From Lachnospiraceae bacterium (GTDB lineage Bacteria > Bacillota > Clostridia > Lachnospirales > Lachnospiraceae), in NCBI GenBank assembly GCA_017397645.1, contig JAFQIE010000045.1, forward strand, positions 1 through 47,097: a stretch of 47,097 nt of DNA, in the 5' to 3' direction. The notes under the pieces were generated by a model. That model was not told the DNA's origin. It saw only the letters and a program-made list of their open reading frames with translations, and searched no databases. Below, piece after piece: positions 14,879-22,063 of this stretch. The position numbers and the translations under genes are program-made. Numbering within the stretch: the first letter of the stretch is position 1; every line of letters begins with the position of its first letter.

Positions 14879-16102
14879 ATGGGCTTGAATAAGAAATCAG
14901 TTGATGATATCAACGCAAAGGGAAAAAGAGTTCTTGTAAGATGTGACTTTAATGTTCCTCTTAAGAATGGTGAGATTACAGATGAGACCAGAATCGTGGC
15001 TGCACTGCCTACCATCAAGAAATTGATTGCAGACGGTGGCAAAGTGATTCTTTGTTCTCACCTTGGCAAAGTAAAAGAAGGTCCTAACGAGGGCGAATCT
15101 TTGGCTGCAGTTGCAGTGAGACTTTCTGAGAAACTTGGTCAGGAAGTGGTATTTGTATCCGATTACAATGTAACCGGTGAAGCTGCTACCAAGGCAGTGG
15201 CTGAGATGAAGGAAGGAGATGTGGTACTGCTTCAGAATACCCGTTTCCGTGGCAAAGAAGAGACCAAGAACGGCGAAGAATTCAGCAAGGAATTGGCTGA
15301 TTTGGCAGATATGTACGTATGTGATGCATTTGGTTCTTCCCACAGAGCACATGCTTCCGTAGAAGGTGTAACTAAGTTCATCAGCGCGAAGGGCGGCGAG
15401 AATGTGGTTGGATATCTGATGCAGAAGGAAATTGATTTCCTTGGCAATGCTGTAGAGAATCCTGTAAGACCTTTTGTTGCAATCCTTGGTGGTGCTAAGG
15501 TTGCAGATAAATTGAATGTAATTTCCAACCTGCTTGAGAAATGTGATACCCTTATCATTGGTGGTGGTATGGCGTATACCTTCCTCAAAGCACAGGGATA
15601 CGAAATCGGTACCTCTTTGGTAGATATGGAAAAGATTGATTACTGTAAGGAAATGCTGGACAAGGCGCAGAAGCTTGGCAAGAAGTTGTTGCTTCCCGTT
15701 GATGCGGCAACCATCGCAGAGTTCCCTAATCCCATCGATGCTCCCGTAGAGGTTGTTGTAAAGGGCTCTGATGAACTTCCCGCAGACAGAATGGGTTGCG
15801 ATATCGGACCTAAGACTGCAGAATTGTTCGCTGAAGCAGTGAAGAGTGCAAAGACCGTTGTTTGGAACGGACCTATGGGCGTGTTCGAGAATCCCATCCT
15901 TGCTAAGGGTACCATTGCAGTAGCTAAGGCACTGTCTGAGACTGAGGCAACTACAATTATCGGTGGTGGCGACTCTGCAGCTGCTGTGAACCAGCTTGGT
16001 TTCGCAGATAAGATGAGTCACATTTCTACCGGTGGCGGTGCTTCCCTGGAGTTCCTTGAGGGTAAGGTGCTTCCCGGCGTAGCTGCAGCAGATGACAAAT
16101 AA
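14879..16102 (+). CDS. pgk: Phosphoglycerate kinase
   Basis: A 407-residue glycolytic kinase that transfers phosphate from 1,3-bisphosphoglycerate to ADP. The N-terminal signature [12 protein letters not shown] is at about 17-28, the substrate-binding histidine in CSHLGK near 60-65, and the nucleotide-binding tail [13 protein letters not shown] near 363-375 followed by [13 protein letters not shown]. Length is near the family norm. AAAGGAG precedes the ATG. It is second in the glycolytic cluster, separated from gap by a hairpin. Confidence 0.97.
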   Translation: MGLNKKSVDDINAKGKRVLVRCDFNVPLKNGEITDETRIVAALPTIKKLIADGGKVILCSHLGKVKEGPNEGESLAAVAVRLSEKLGQEVVFVSDYNVTGEAATKAVAEMKEGDVVLLQNTRFRGKEETKNGEEFSKELADLADMYVCDAFGSSHRAHASVEGVTKFISAKGGENVVGYLMQKEIDFLGNAVENPVRPFVAILGGAKVADKLNVISNLLEKCDTLIIGGGMAYTFLKAQGYEIGTSLVDMEKIDYCKEMLDKAQKLGKKLLLPVDAATIAEFPNPIDAPVEVVVKGSDELPADRMGCDIGPKTAELFAEAVKSAKTVVWNGPMGVFENPILAKGTIAVAKALSETEATTIIGGGDSAAAVNQLGFADKMSHISTGGGASLEFLEGKVLPGVAAADDK

Positions 16103-16150
16103 TTCTGCGAATAGACGGACCAAACTTTTTTAAGAAAAGAGTAGATAAAA

Positions 16151-16900
16151 ATGGCAAGAAAGAAAATCATTGCCGGTAACTGGAAGATGAATATGACTCC
16201 CAGTCAGGCGGTAGAATTGGTTAATACATTAAAGCCCCTTGTAGTAAATGACGAAGTAGACGTAGTATTCTGCGTACCTGCCATCGACATCATCCCTGCT
16301 ATGGAAGCAGCAAAGGGGTCCAATATCAATATTGGTGCAGAGAATATGTATTTTGAGGAGAAGGGTGCTTACACCGGTGAAATTTCTCCTGAAATGCTTG
16401 TAGATGCAGGCGTGAAGTATGTCATCATCGGTCACTCTGAGAGACGTGAGTACTTTGCAGAGACAGATGAGACTGTAAATAAGAAAGTGCTGAAGGCTAT
16501 CGAGCACGGTATTACCCCCATCATCTGCTGTGGAGAGACTTTGACTCAGAGAGAGCAGGGCGTAACCATTGACTTTATCCGTCAACAGATTAAGATTGCA
16601 TTCCTGAATGTAGCCGCATCAGACGCTGCAAAGACTGTTATCGCATACGAACCTATCTGGGCAATCGGTACTGGTAAAGTAGCTACCACAGAGCAGGCAC
16701 AGGAAGTATGTAAGGCAATCCGTGATTGTATCGCAGAAATCTACGATGATGCTACTGCAGCAGCAATCCGTATCCAGTACGGCGGCTCTGTTTCTGCATC
16801 CAGTGCTCCTGAATTGTTTGCGCAGGCAGACATCGACGGTGGTCTGGTAGGTGGCGCGTCCCTGAAGCCTGATTTTGGACAGATCGTAAACTATAAGTAA
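16151..16900 (+). CDS. tpiA: Triosephosphate isomerase
   Basis: A 249-residue TIM barrel that interconverts dihydroxyacetone phosphate and glyceraldehyde 3-phosphate. NWKMN near 11-15 carries the active-site Asn and Lys, IIGHSERR near 93-100 the catalytic His, [11 protein letters not shown] near 165-175 the catalytic Glu and flexible loop, and GGSVSASS near 212 the phosphate-binding loop. It closes the glycolytic cluster, 48 bases after pgk, and is followed by a strong terminator. Confidence 0.97.
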   Translation: MARKKIIAGNWKMNMTPSQAVELVNTLKPLVVNDEVDVVFCVPAIDIIPAMEAAKGSNINIGAENMYFEEKGAYTGEISPEMLVDAGVKYVIIGHSERREYFAETDETVNKKVLKAIEHGITPIICCGETLTQREQGVTIDFIRQQIKIAFLNVAASDAAKTVIAYEPIWAIGTGKVATTEQAQEVCKAIRDCIAEIYDDATAAAIRIQYGGSVSASSAPELFAQADIDGGLVGGASLKPDFGQIVNYK

Positions 16901-16925
16901 TAAATATTTATGATGAATATCAGAT

Positions 16926-16958
16926 AAAAAAAGCAAGGCGTTGAAGCCTTGCTTTTTT
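16926..16958. terminator. Bidirectional terminator between tpiA and the AraC-type gene
   Basis: AAAAAAGCAAGGC (16927-16939) and GCCTTGCTTTTTT (16946-16958) form a near-perfect stem with a six-base loop, flanked by A and T runs that serve both strands. The stop codon of the minus-strand gene (16957-16959) lies in the T-run. Confidence 0.9.
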
Positions 16959-17766
16959 AGTGTACATTGTTTCTGTATGCAAATGGTGTCAGACCTGTGA
17001 TTTTCTTAAAAAGCCTGCAAAAATATGTGTAGTTATGTAGTCCTACAGAAGAAGCGATGTTGTAAATGGGCGCATCAGATTCCAGAAGCAGCTTCTTCGC
17101 CTTCATAATTCTCTGCTGATTGATATAATCGTTTACGGTACAGCCTCTGTTTTCTCTAAATCTCTTATACAGATAGTTTTTTGAAACATGCAAAGCGGCA
17201 CATAGATTTACAATGCTTAAATCTGAGTCCAGGTTGTTCTTTATATATGTGGTTGCAAAAGAAATAAAGTCGTTATAATCGATTTCAATGGCATTCTCAA
17301 ATAAAATATGAGACAGAAGATTACTTAAACTGTTGATTTGGTCATCGGAAAAAGCGGGGAGTTCCTGGTATAAATCAACCATGTTTAAGGTTTCGTCTTT
17401 CATCCATGAAAGTTTTCTTTTGATTTCATCTACAGGAACAGATCCTCTGATTTGACCCATTACAATATAGCCAACTATAATTTCATTCTTTATGATAGGA
17501 GCAGCGGCATCTTTTAGTCCGGCATGACAAATGTGGGATTGGAAGGAGCGGCTCTTTTTGCATTCCTCTAATAAGTTTGTGTCAGAACAAAGGCATTTAT
17601 TTGCACCCAATGATGTGCCCTGTATGGTATCGCAGAAGGGGGCACTTGACATGCAACGGTATAGAAGATGGAAATTGGTGTCCAATATATCAAAATTGAT
17701 TTTGGTAACAGATGACAAGTCGTCAATAATGCGTTTCAGTTTTTCCATATTATAGTTAACTAACAT
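16957..17766 (-). CDS. AraC-family regulator with PocR sensory domain
   Basis: A 269-residue regulator. Residues 8-110 form a PocR-type ligand-binding domain with the conserved Cys pattern (Cys45, Cys58, Cys60, Cys69, and Cys80-His-Ala-Gly-Leu) and the API...VGYIVMGQ segment. Residues 172-266 hold the two HTH motifs of AraC: LCAALHVSKNYLYKRFRE near 188-205, then IYNIASSVGLHNYTYFCRLFKK near 234-255. The start is fixed by AAAGGAGG six bases upstream; further upstream codons lack a binding site. It is divergent from the sugar cluster and probably controls it. The effector is unknown; the PocR prototype responds to 1,2-propanediol. Confidence 0.9.
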   Translation of the reverse strand: MLVNYNMEKLKRIIDDLSSVTKINFDILDTNFHLLYRCMSSAPFCDTIQGTSLGANKCLCSDTNLLEECKKSRSFQSHICHAGLKDAAAPIIKNEIIVGYIVMGQIRGSVPVDEIKRKLSWMKDETLNMVDLYQELPAFSDDQINSLSNLLSHILFENAIEIDYNDFISFATTYIKNNLDSDLSIVNLCAALHVSKNYLYKRFRENRGCTVNDYINQQRIMKAKKLLLESDAPIYNIASSVGLHNYTYFCRLFKKITGLTPFAYRNNVH

Positions 17767-17793
17767 ATTGTGCCTCCTTTCTGTTCTTATTCT

Positions 17794-17823
17794 ATAATGC
17801 CAAGATGTTTCCACACATGTCAA
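17794..17823 (-). promoter_or_regulatory. Promoter of the AraC-type regulator gene
   Basis: Read on the minus strand, a perfect -35 TTGACA (17823-17818) is followed after 18 bases by CATTAT (17799-17794). The start point would be about 20 bases before the ATG. Confidence 0.5.
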
Positions 17824-17828
17824 GAACT

Positions 17829-17871
17829 TATCTTCCTCTTTGGGAAAATATTGCAATTTTCAGGGAAGATA
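17829..17871. promoter_or_regulatory. Inverted repeats in the divergent region, candidate regulator sites
   Basis: TATCTTCC (17829-17836) is repeated inverted as GGAAGATA (17864-17871). Between them GAAAAT (17844-17849) is repeated inverted as ATTTTC (17856-17861). The block lies just upstream of the weak -35 of the sugar cluster, where an AraC-type activator would bind. Confidence 0.35.
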
Positions 17872-17876
17872 GTTTC

Positions 17877-17905
17877 TTTATCGAAAAAGGTCAAATGGGT
17901 ATAAT
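17877..17905 (+). promoter_or_regulatory. Promoter of the sugar cluster
   Basis: A perfect -10 TATAAT (17900-17905) lies 17 bases after a poor -35 (TTTATC, 17877-17882). A weak -35 fits dependence on an activator. Confidence 0.5.
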
Positions 17906-17942
17906 AAAATTATAAAATTCTAAACAATAGGAGGATAAAATT

Positions 17943-19745
17943 ATGCCGTTGTATGAAGACAAACATAATGCGGAAAACGTCATTAAAGTAAGTCAGGCTA
18001 CAAAAGATGCAGCTGTATTCGGAAAAGACAATGTAGTTGCATTTATTGCGAATCAGGCTAAGAAAGCCAAGGCTGTAGCACTTGACGGATGGTATGGTGT
18101 GGAATACGCAACCATAGCCGGTTTCATTGCTGATGAAATGAAGAAGGGTGGAGTGGAATGTGAGTTGGTAAATGCAAGCACACTTTACATATCCAAAGAA
18201 GCGCTTGCTGAATACAAACAGCCCTATATCACAGATGACCCCGGTTTTGGTTATGTGAATGGGGAAGGCGTGATTTCAGATATTCAGGACCAGGATGCCG
18301 TGAAAGCATTGAAGGAAAAACTTGCTAAGACCGAGAAGACCGTATTTGTATATGGTGCGGGTGCTGCAACTCCTGAACTTCGTGACGCATATGACTTGGT
18401 ATTCTATTTTGATACCACTATGCAGCGTCTGGAATTAAAGATGTGGGAGAGCGAATTGGTTCCTTTTGGTTATACAGAGGCACCTGAATGGTATAACTGG
18501 AAAGAATATCATTACAACGATTTCTATTTATTGTGGCGTCATAAAAAGTATATGTTCAACCAGATGGATTTCTATTTGGAAGCATATGATTTGGACGATT
18601 TGAAGTTGGTTACCAAAGCAGCTTACGACGAGATCGTTGAGACAGCTGTAAAATATCCTATCAAGCAGGTTCAGATTTTCCAGCCCGGTCCTTGGGGTGC
18701 TTATCGCCATAAAGATCTTTGGAATATTGAAGGACTTGAGATTTCCGCATGGAATAAGATGTCCGGACCTGAAATGTCCGTTGTCATCGACTTTGGTGCA
18801 GAGAAGATGCTGAACTTCCCGTTGATTAACTTATTAAAGCACAACAAGGAAGTAACCGGTGATTATATGGCTCAGACATATCCTGACCTTTGGCCTCTTG
18901 ATATTTGGTTGGATGATGGATATTTCCCTGACAAGCAGCCTGCAGAGCGTATTTCCATGCCGATTCATAATCATCCCAGCAGCCGTTATGTAAAGACTCA
19001 CTTCAATGAGCCTTTGGGAAGATATGAGACCTATTACATCGCAGAAGCTTACGAAGGAGCAAATACCTGGATGGGCTTCAAGGAAGATTGTGACTTGGAA
19101 GCATTTGAGAATAAGTGCTATGAATCCAACAACCTGCTTCCCATCGAAGATTGGAAAGAGTACATCTGCAACTGGAAGTCCAACGTGGGTGATCTTTACC
19201 TGATTCCCCCCGGAACCACACATGGACACGGCGGAAACCAGATGGTATTGGAAATGGATACCAGCCCTTCTATCGCAGGTACCGAGTATTCCTTCTTCCA
19301 GTATGACTTTGCACGTAACTCTTGGGATGATAACAAGAAGACCATGACCGGTAAGCCTCTGAAGATGCATCTTGACCATGCATTTGACAATGAGCATTAT
19401 CGCCGTGAGAATTATGTAAGAGATCATCTTCGTGCTCGTGCGGAAGTAACCACTTGGAACAAGGAGTTCTGGATGGATAAGTTCTCCAGCTTGCCTGAGA
19501 TGCCTTTCGATATCGAAAGAATTTACTTCGACAAGCGTGGTGAATACACCACAGGCGGAGAACATCTTCAGATTGTGACACTGACTGTCGGACATAATGT
19601 TACTATCCGCAGCAAATCCAATCCTGAGTTGTCTACCAGCATTGAACGTCTGCAGTGTGTAGCTATTCCTGCATACTTTGGAGATTATGAGATTATTTCT
19701 GAAGACGGAAGTTTCTGTACTTGTGTCATCTTCTATATGAAATAA
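17943..19745 (+). CDS. Phosphomannose-isomerase-like cupin protein, large form
   Basis: A 600-residue cytosolic protein. The C-terminal half resembles class I mannose-6-phosphate isomerases: a HNHP motif at 342-345, RYETYYIAEA near 361, and GDLYLIPPGTTHGHG at 416-430, equivalent to the metal-binding cupin motif (Gx6PxGTxH). The N-terminal 150 residues, with VVAFIANQAKKAKAVALDGWYG near 32-53, look like a separate alpha/beta domain, possibly a degenerate P-loop kinase or sugar-binding unit, which I cannot assign. Typical isomerases have 300-400 residues, so this is an extended variant. AATAGGAGG precedes the ATG. It is the first gene of a three-gene cluster facing a PocR/AraC regulator. The substrate is unknown. 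Confidence 0.7.
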   Translation: MPLYEDKHNAENVIKVSQATKDAAVFGKDNVVAFIANQAKKAKAVALDGWYGVEYATIAGFIADEMKKGGVECELVNASTLYISKEALAEYKQPYITDDPGFGYVNGEGVISDIQDQDAVKALKEKLAKTEKTVFVYGAGAATPELRDAYDLVFYFDTTMQRLELKMWESELVPFGYTEAPEWYNWKEYHYNDFYLLWRHKKYMFNQMDFYLEAYDLDDLKLVTKAAYDEIVETAVKYPIKQVQIFQPGPWGAYRHKDLWNIEGLEISAWNKMSGPEMSVVIDFGAEKMLNFPLINLLKHNKEVTGDYMAQTYPDLWPLDIWLDDGYFPDKQPAERISMPIHNHPSSRYVKTHFNEPLGRYETYYIAEAYEGANTWMGFKEDCDLEAFENKCYESNNLLPIEDWKEYICNWKSNVGDLYLIPPGTTHGHGGNQMVLEMDTSPSIAGTEYSFFQYDFARNSWDDNKKTMTGKPLKMHLDHAFDNEHYRRENYVRDHLRARAEVTTWNKEFWMDKFSSLPEMPFDIERIYFDKRGEYTTGGEHLQIVTLTVGHNVTIRSKSNPELSTSIERLQCVAIPAYFGDYEIISEDGSFCTCVIFYMK

Positions 19746-19755
19746 TAAATTTTTA

Positions 19756-19782
19756 GGGGCACGGTTTACTGTGCCCCATTTT
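19756..19782 (+). terminator. Hairpin between the cupin and deacetylase genes
   Basis: GGGGCAC (19756-19762) pairs with GTGCCCC (19771-19777), followed by ATTTT. The T-run is short, so partial read-through into the next gene is likely. Confidence 0.5.
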
Positions 19783-19818
19783 CCCATATTATTGTTAACA
19801 TTCGAAAGGAAAACAGGT

Positions 19819-20535
19819 ATGAATATATTAGCGATTGGTGCACATCCCGATGATATTGAGCATAATTGCGGAGGAACACTTGCAAAATATGCAAAGCTTG
19901 GTCATAAAGTTTTTACTGCTACGGCGACCAACGGTAATATTGGTTCAGCCACACTCCCTATGGAGGAGATTGCTGCAATTCGAAAAGAAGAAGCAAGAAG
20001 AGCAGCAGCACTTATCGGTGCTGAGTACATTTGTCTGGATTATGATGATGAGATGTTTTTTGAAGATAAAGCTGCCAGATATGCGTTCATTGATTTGGTA
20101 AGATACTGCAAGGCGGATGTTATTTTGACACATTCTCCGGAGGATTATAATCCTGACCATGAACTCACCAGCAAGATTATTAGTGATATTCCCGTTATGA
20201 TACCCATTGAAAAGATTAAGACCAAAAATCCGGCATATGATAAGATTCCGGTAATCGTTTATTTTGAACCTGCACACGGGTTGGGATTCATTCCGACGGA
20301 GTATGTGGATATCACCGACACCATTGAAACCAAAATTGCAATGTTAAGCGAGCATAAGAGCCAGGCTCTTTGGATGCAGGATAATTATAAGGGTACCTAC
20401 GACGATGGGGACTTCTTTGAGGAAGCACGAGCAATTTCCAGATATAGAGGCATTCAGTGTGGGGTAAAGTATGCGGAAGGCTTCCGCATGGCGAATGACG
20501 CATTTAGGGTGGTACCTTATCGTGTACTTCCGTAG
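19819..20535 (+). CDS. PIG-L/LmbE family deacetylase
   Basis: A 238-residue zinc-dependent deacetylase of the LmbE/PIG-L family, whose members remove N-acetyl groups from GlcNAc-type sugars and related conjugates. The metal-binding AHPDD motif is at 8-12 (His9, Asp12) and the third ligand is His114 in NPDHE. No signal peptide is present, so it is cytosolic. The start is ATG with GAAAGGA nine bases upstream; an earlier in-frame start would run through the preceding hairpin. It is flanked by two sugar-isomerase-like genes, which suggests an N-acetylated sugar or sugar conjugate as substrate. Confidence 0.9.
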   Translation: MNILAIGAHPDDIEHNCGGTLAKYAKLGHKVFTATATNGNIGSATLPMEEIAAIRKEEARRAAALIGAEYICLDYDDEMFFEDKAARYAFIDLVRYCKADVILTHSPEDYNPDHELTSKIISDIPVMIPIEKIKTKNPAYDKIPVIVYFEPAHGLGFIPTEYVDITDTIETKIAMLSEHKSQALWMQDNYKGTYDDGDFFEEARAISRYRGIQCGVKYAEGFRMANDAFRVVPYRVLP

Positions 20536-20581
20536 GTAAACCCCTACAATATGAATTCATACACAATGTGGAGGAAATAGA

Positions 20582-21886
20582 ATGAAAGCGAAGATTGTAG
20601 CGGTGGGGTTAGCCCATCCCTTCGAAGTGGGATATGACCAGGCGGAAAAACTGTTGAATCAGACGGTAAATACGTTGGTTGACATGGGTGTGGAGTGTAG
20701 CAATGCAAATGTGGTGATGCATGATTTGGATACTGTGCAGAAAGCCGCTGAGGCAGTAAAGCGGATTGATGCAGACGTGCTGTTGATTTGTATCGCTACT
20801 TGGAGCGAGGACCATCACCTTCTGGATTTGTTATCCTACGTGGATAAACCGGTTATCTTAAGGGCATATCCTGCATTTGACACGGGATCTTTGTGCTGTG
20901 CTCACCAGATTGGTGCGGTATTTACAGATATCGGCAAAAAGTACGAATTTGTATACGGCGATGCTGATAATCATAAGTGTGCCGAGAAAACAAAGCAAAT
21001 TGCGACAGCTTACACGCTTGCCAACTGTATGGGCAAAGTGCGTATCGGTGCCATCGGTGGACGCGTAAAAGGTATGACCGAAATTGCCTACGATGAATTC
21101 TCCATCAAGCAAAAATTAGGTGCCAGGGTTGTGAATCTGGACGAGAAGGAAATGTTGAATCTGGTGGAGCAGATGTCTGATGAAGAAGCGGAGAAACTTC
21201 TGGAAGAGAAGAAAGATATGCTCAAATGCTGCAAGGTTCTTTCTAAAAAAGAGCACCTGTTGGAGTCTATGAAATATTACGGGGCAATGCGTGCTCTTGC
21301 AGATGAGTATGATTTAGAGGCTCTTTCCGTGAAATGCTATACGACTTACATGGGCAAGGTATGCCTCGGATACTCTATTCTTGCTGAAGAGGGCGTAGTT
21401 GCTTCCTGCGAAGGTGATGTCACCAATGCGTTGACCATGAAACTGTTGTACGAGTTAAGTGAAAAGCCTGTAAACAATACAGATTTGCTATATCTTGACG
21501 AAAAGGCAAATACCATTTTGTTTGCGCACTGTGGTTCTTCCGGATTCTCTATTGCGGAAGGCGATATTGAATTGGCACCCGTGCGTTTGGCGGAAACCGG
21601 TGTATGTAGCCGTTTCCTGATGAAGTCCGGCACTGTAACTGCAGTGAATATATGTGGACACGGTGATAATTTCCGCATGGCGATTATGAAGGGTGAGGCG
21701 ATTCCCTGCGGTATGGAATTCCCAGGTAATCCTGTGAAGATTCATTTCGAAAAGAGTGTGGAAGATATCAATCAGGAAATTATGGACAACGGCATCGGAC
21801 ATCACTGGATGGTCGGCTATGGTGATTATGTGGAAGAATTAGTACGATTCTGCAAAATTAAAGATATGAAGTGCTTTGTAATATAA
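20582..21886 (+). CDS. L-fucose/L-arabinose isomerase-like protein
   Basis: A 434-residue protein of the FucI/AraA-like superfamily. The N-terminal half is an alpha/beta domain (DADVLLICIATWSEDHHLLDLL near 61-83, KPVILRAYPAFDTGSLC near 88-104), and the C-terminal half has the fucose isomerase C-like fold (LGYSILAEEGVVASCEGDVTNALTM near 258-282; NICGHGDNFRMAI near 357-369; GHHWMVGYGD near 405-414). Glu and His residues in these segments would bind a divalent metal and the open-chain sugar. True FucI proteins are longer (about 590 residues), so this belongs to the shorter uncharacterised group. It ends the cluster. Confidence 0.8.
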   Translation: MKAKIVAVGLAHPFEVGYDQAEKLLNQTVNTLVDMGVECSNANVVMHDLDTVQKAAEAVKRIDADVLLICIATWSEDHHLLDLLSYVDKPVILRAYPAFDTGSLCCAHQIGAVFTDIGKKYEFVYGDADNHKCAEKTKQIATAYTLANCMGKVRIGAIGGRVKGMTEIAYDEFSIKQKLGARVVNLDEKEMLNLVEQMSDEEAEKLLEEKKDMLKCCKVLSKKEHLLESMKYYGAMRALADEYDLEALSVKCYTTYMGKVCLGYSILAEEGVVASCEGDVTNALTMKLLYELSEKPVNNTDLLYLDEKANTILFAHCGSSGFSIAEGDIELAPVRLAETGVCSRFLMKSGTVTAVNICGHGDNFRMAIMKGEAIPCGMEFPGNPVKIHFEKSVEDINQEIMDNGIGHHWMVGYGDYVEELVRFCKIKDMKCFVI

Positions 21887-21929
21887 AATGATTTGCTTCG
21901 TTTGCAAATCCTAATGTTTTAAGCAAGGG

Positions 21930-21964
21930 AGGTTGCACTGTAGATATGCGGTGCAACCTTTTGT
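21930..21964 (+). terminator. Terminator of the sugar cluster
   Basis: AGGTTGCAC (21930-21938) pairs perfectly with GTGCAACCT (21951-21959), followed by TTTTGT. A second hairpin without T-run, GATTTGC/GCAAATC, lies just upstream at 21890-21910. Confidence 0.8.
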
Positions 21965-22024
21965 GATTTACATAGAATTCTTTGCCGGTTTCTATATCTT
22001 TTGGCTATACAAATCGTAAATTCG

Positions 22025-22033
22025 TGGTATAAT
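22025..22033 (+). promoter_or_regulatory. Extended -10 promoter of alaS
   Basis: TGG plus a perfect TATAAT (22028-22033), with no clear -35. The predicted start leaves about 24 bases of leader, too short for a T-box. Confidence 0.6.
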
Positions 22034-22063
22034 AAGGTGTTAATAGACATACGGAGGAAAATC

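Noticed and set aside
14897-16123. Long open frame antisense to pgk (about 400 codons)
   Set aside because: It mirrors the biased codon use of the highly expressed pgk gene, has no ribosome binding site and no recognisable protein features. Similar antisense frames over gap and the 5S-like gene were rejected for the same reason.
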